DNA from: JALSRY01 sp964428275
Lineage (GTDB): Bacteria > Planctomycetota > Phycisphaerae > UBA1845 > Fen-1342
Reading direction: 5' to 3'
NCBI GenBank assembly: GCA_964428275.1
Contig: CAYRXN010000041.1
Span: 1 to 6,311, forward strand
Length of the DNA: 6,311 bases
The position numbers and the translations under genes are program-made. This document shows positions 4,773 through 6,311 of this stretch, one piece after another (the stretch's first letter is position 1; every line of letters starts with the position of its first letter). The notes below the pieces were generated by a model that saw nothing but the letters and a program-made list of their open reading frames with translations, did not search any database and had not been told where the DNA came from.

Positions 4773-6311
4773 ATGATGACCGCTCCGCCCGACAGCACGA
4801 GTCCGGCCCGCGATCTTGCACCGGCTCGCTCCGAAAGCGCGGCGCGTGTTGCGGCGCGCCCGGCTGCCGGCGCCGAGGGGGCCGTTGTCTCGGCGCCGGA
4901 CGCATCTGCTCCGGTTCGCGAGGCCATCGACGGCGTCGCCTGGACCTGTCACGCCGATTTTGCCCGGGTGCTCCGCGCGGCCGGGCCCCAATGCTGGGAC
5001 GATCCGGCGTCCGGCGGGTGGGAACCGGTCAAGGCCAATCCGATCCGGTCGGTTTGGCGAAAACGGTTGGCCGACCGCGTCTACTACCTGAAGGTCTGCC
5101 AGCAGCACGGCGTGCTCGGGCGGTGGAAGCGCCGCTGGAGGGGCGCCGCCGGCGACATCGAGTGGCAGGCGGGCGCCTACGCCTTGCGGTGGGGCATCCC
5201 GGCGGTTCGTCCGTGCGCCCGCGCGGTCATCTCTGACGCGCGCGGGCGGCGCTGCTCGCTGCTGGTCACCGAGGGGGTCGAGCCCGCCTACCTGCTGAGT
5301 GAGTTCTGGGAGATGCTCGAGGCTGACGACGACGCGCGTCGGCGTCGGCGTGACAAGCGATACCTGATCGACTTGTTGGCGGAGATGATCGCGCTGGCCC
5401 ATCAGTCGGGGTTCGAACACCGTGACATGCACGCCGCGAACATTCTCGTACACCCCATCGCGCCGGGACGATACCGCACGGTGTTCGTCGATCTCCAGAG
5501 CGCGCGGCTGGGACGTGCGCTCAGCGACGTGGCGGTGGTCCGCAACCTCACGCAGCTCCACCAGTGGTTTCGCCGGCACAGCTCGGTCACCGATCGGCTG
5601 AGGTTCCTCCGGCGTTACCTGCGCTGGCGCCAGGAATACGAATGCGTATCGCCCTGTGGCCGGCGGCTCGGGCTGGGGTTCGAGGAGATGGTGCAGGCCC
5701 TGGCGGACCAATCCGAACGTCACGCCGAGCGGCTCTGGGAACGCCGCGATCGGCGGGCGCTGCGCGACAGCCGGTATTTCAGCCGGATTCGACTCGCGGG
5801 GGGGTGGCGCGGGTTCGTTTTTCTCAGCAGCAAGCGCCGGTCGCCCGGATCGCGCGCATCAGGCCTCGTGCTTTCGCGGCAGTGGTGGCGAGCGCAGCTC
5901 GTCGATCCGCGGCGCTGGACCGGTGGGTTCACGCTGGATGCCTGCAAGCGATCGCACTCCGCGCTCGTGGCCCGCGACGTGTTGGACCCGGGCGGGCGGC
6001 AGATCGAGGTGGTGGCCAAGCGTCCGTTGGCACGCAACTGGCGCCGCCGGTTGCGGATGCTGTTTCCGCCGTCGCGGTCGATGCGTGGCTGGCGGATCGG
6101 CAACGCGCTGTTGAACCGGGATATCCCGGCCGCCCGGCCACTGGTCGTGCTGGAACAGCGGTTCGGGCCGCTCGTGCTCGACAGTCTGCTGATGACGGAA
6201 GCGATTCCGCAAGCGCGTGACCTCGAGTCATTCTTGCGCCACGGCCGCGGCAACGAGTCACCGGGCACATGGTGGCGGAAAAAGACGGCGCTGGGGCGGA
6301 TTGTGGCCCGC
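4773..6311 (+). CDS. Lipopolysaccharide kinase-like (InaA/WaaP-type) protein with tandem kinase domains (partial, C-terminus beyond window)
   Basis: An open frame of 513 codons reaching the right edge without a stop. After an Ala/Pro-rich, probably disordered start (about 1-50), the first kinase domain has the N-lobe lysine in VYYLKVCQQHG (Lys107), the catalytic loop HRDMHAANILV (His216, Asp218, Asn223) and the metal-binding VFVDLQSARLG (Asp240). This HRDxxxxN plus DLQ pattern fits the WaaP/InaA lipopolysaccharide-kinase family of the protein-kinase-like fold, which phosphorylates heptose or Kdo in the LPS core in other Gram-negatives. From about residue 370 a second N-lobe begins: GFTLDACKRSHSALVARDVL, then the lysine in IEVVAKRPLARNW (Lys416), and further hinge-like sequence MTEAIPQARDLESFLRHG; its catalytic loop should lie past the window end. 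The first domain keeps all key residues, so it is likely active. The protein is cytoplasmic, with no signal peptide. It is the second gene of the operon begun at 3746. The substrate cannot be told from the sequence. Confidence 0.87.
   Translation, partial: MMTAPPDSTSPARDLAPARSESAARVAARPAAGAEGAVVSAPDASAPVREAIDGVAWTCHADFARVLRAAGPQCWDDPASGGWEPVKANPIRSVWRKRLADRVYYLKVCQQHGVLGRWKRRWRGAAGDIEWQAGAYALRWGIPAVRPCARAVISDARGRRCSLLVTEGVEPAYLLSEFWEMLEADDDARRRRRDKRYLIDLLAEMIALAHQSGFEHRDMHAANILVHPIAPGRYRTVFVDLQSARLGRALSDVAVVRNLTQLHQWFRRHSSVTDRLRFLRRYLRWRQEYECVSPCGRRLGLGFEEMVQALADQSERHAERLWERRDRRALRDSRYFSRIRLAGGWRGFVFLSSKRRSPGSRASGLVLSRQWWRAQLVDPRRWTGGFTLDACKRSHSALVARDVLDPGGRQIEVVAKRPLARNWRRRLRMLFPPSRSMRGWRIGNALLNRDIPAARPLVVLEQRFGPLVLDSLLMTEAIPQARDLESFLRHGRGNESPGTWWRKKTALGRIVAR

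Noticed and set aside
4281..5723. 480-codon open frame on the minus strand opposite the unknown gene and the kinase
   Set aside because: It has no recognisable domain and a low-complexity Arg/Pro composition, whereas the plus strand encodes intact kinase motifs over the same bases.
1..6311. Selenocysteine machinery (selA, selB, selD, tRNA-Sec) within the window
   Set aside because: I found no frame resembling these proteins and no tRNA cloverleaf, so their presence elsewhere in the genome is an assumption to be tested.

Overview
The window is GC-rich and looks like chromosomal DNA of a planctomycete, probably Phycisphaerae-like. This is inferred from a typical combination: an ECF sigma factor with a membrane-anchored anti-sigma partner, a stand-alone pseudopilin-like protein with an FTLVELL leader and a C-terminal GADGIYGTSDDV motif, a secreted protein ending in a dockerin-type calcium-binding pair, and an InaA/WaaP-type (lipopolysaccharide-kinase-like) protein with two kinase domains. 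No mobile element, tRNA, rRNA or CRISPR array was seen.

Layout. Minus strand, 911 down to 1: ECF sigma factor, then its putative anti-sigma factor, coupled by an ATGA overlap; the second gene runs off the left edge. Bases 912-1285: divergent intergenic region with an inverted repeat and a candidate promoter. Plus strand, 1286-2356: secreted pseudopilin-like protein. Bases 2357-2634: intergenic region with a hairpin, a near-consensus promoter (TTGACT-17-TGTAAT), a leader hairpin and a perfect Shine-Dalgarno. Bases 2635-3579: a thioredoxin-fold/dockerin gene interrupted by one in-frame TGA. Bases 3615-3654: a strong intrinsic terminator. Bases 3746-4756 and 4773-6311: a two-gene operon encoding a membrane-anchored protein of unknown function and the tandem kinase, which runs off the right edge.

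The main discovery is at 2776-2778. The TGA stands exactly where the first cysteine of a thioredoxin CxxC site should be (TATW-TGA-GYCPYA). The frame is open on both sides, from a signal peptide and perfect ribosome-binding site to a complete dockerin domain. The RNA just after the TGA can fold into a hairpin with loop GGUCG, whose GGUC lies 19-22 nt past the codon; as I recall it, E. coli fdhF has the same tetranucleotide at the same spacing. I therefore read the gene as an exported selenoprotein with a UGYC redox site and a dockerin tail, which ordinary gene calling would miss or truncate. The selenocysteine machinery (selA, selB, selC, selD) is not in this window, so the genome must be checked for it.
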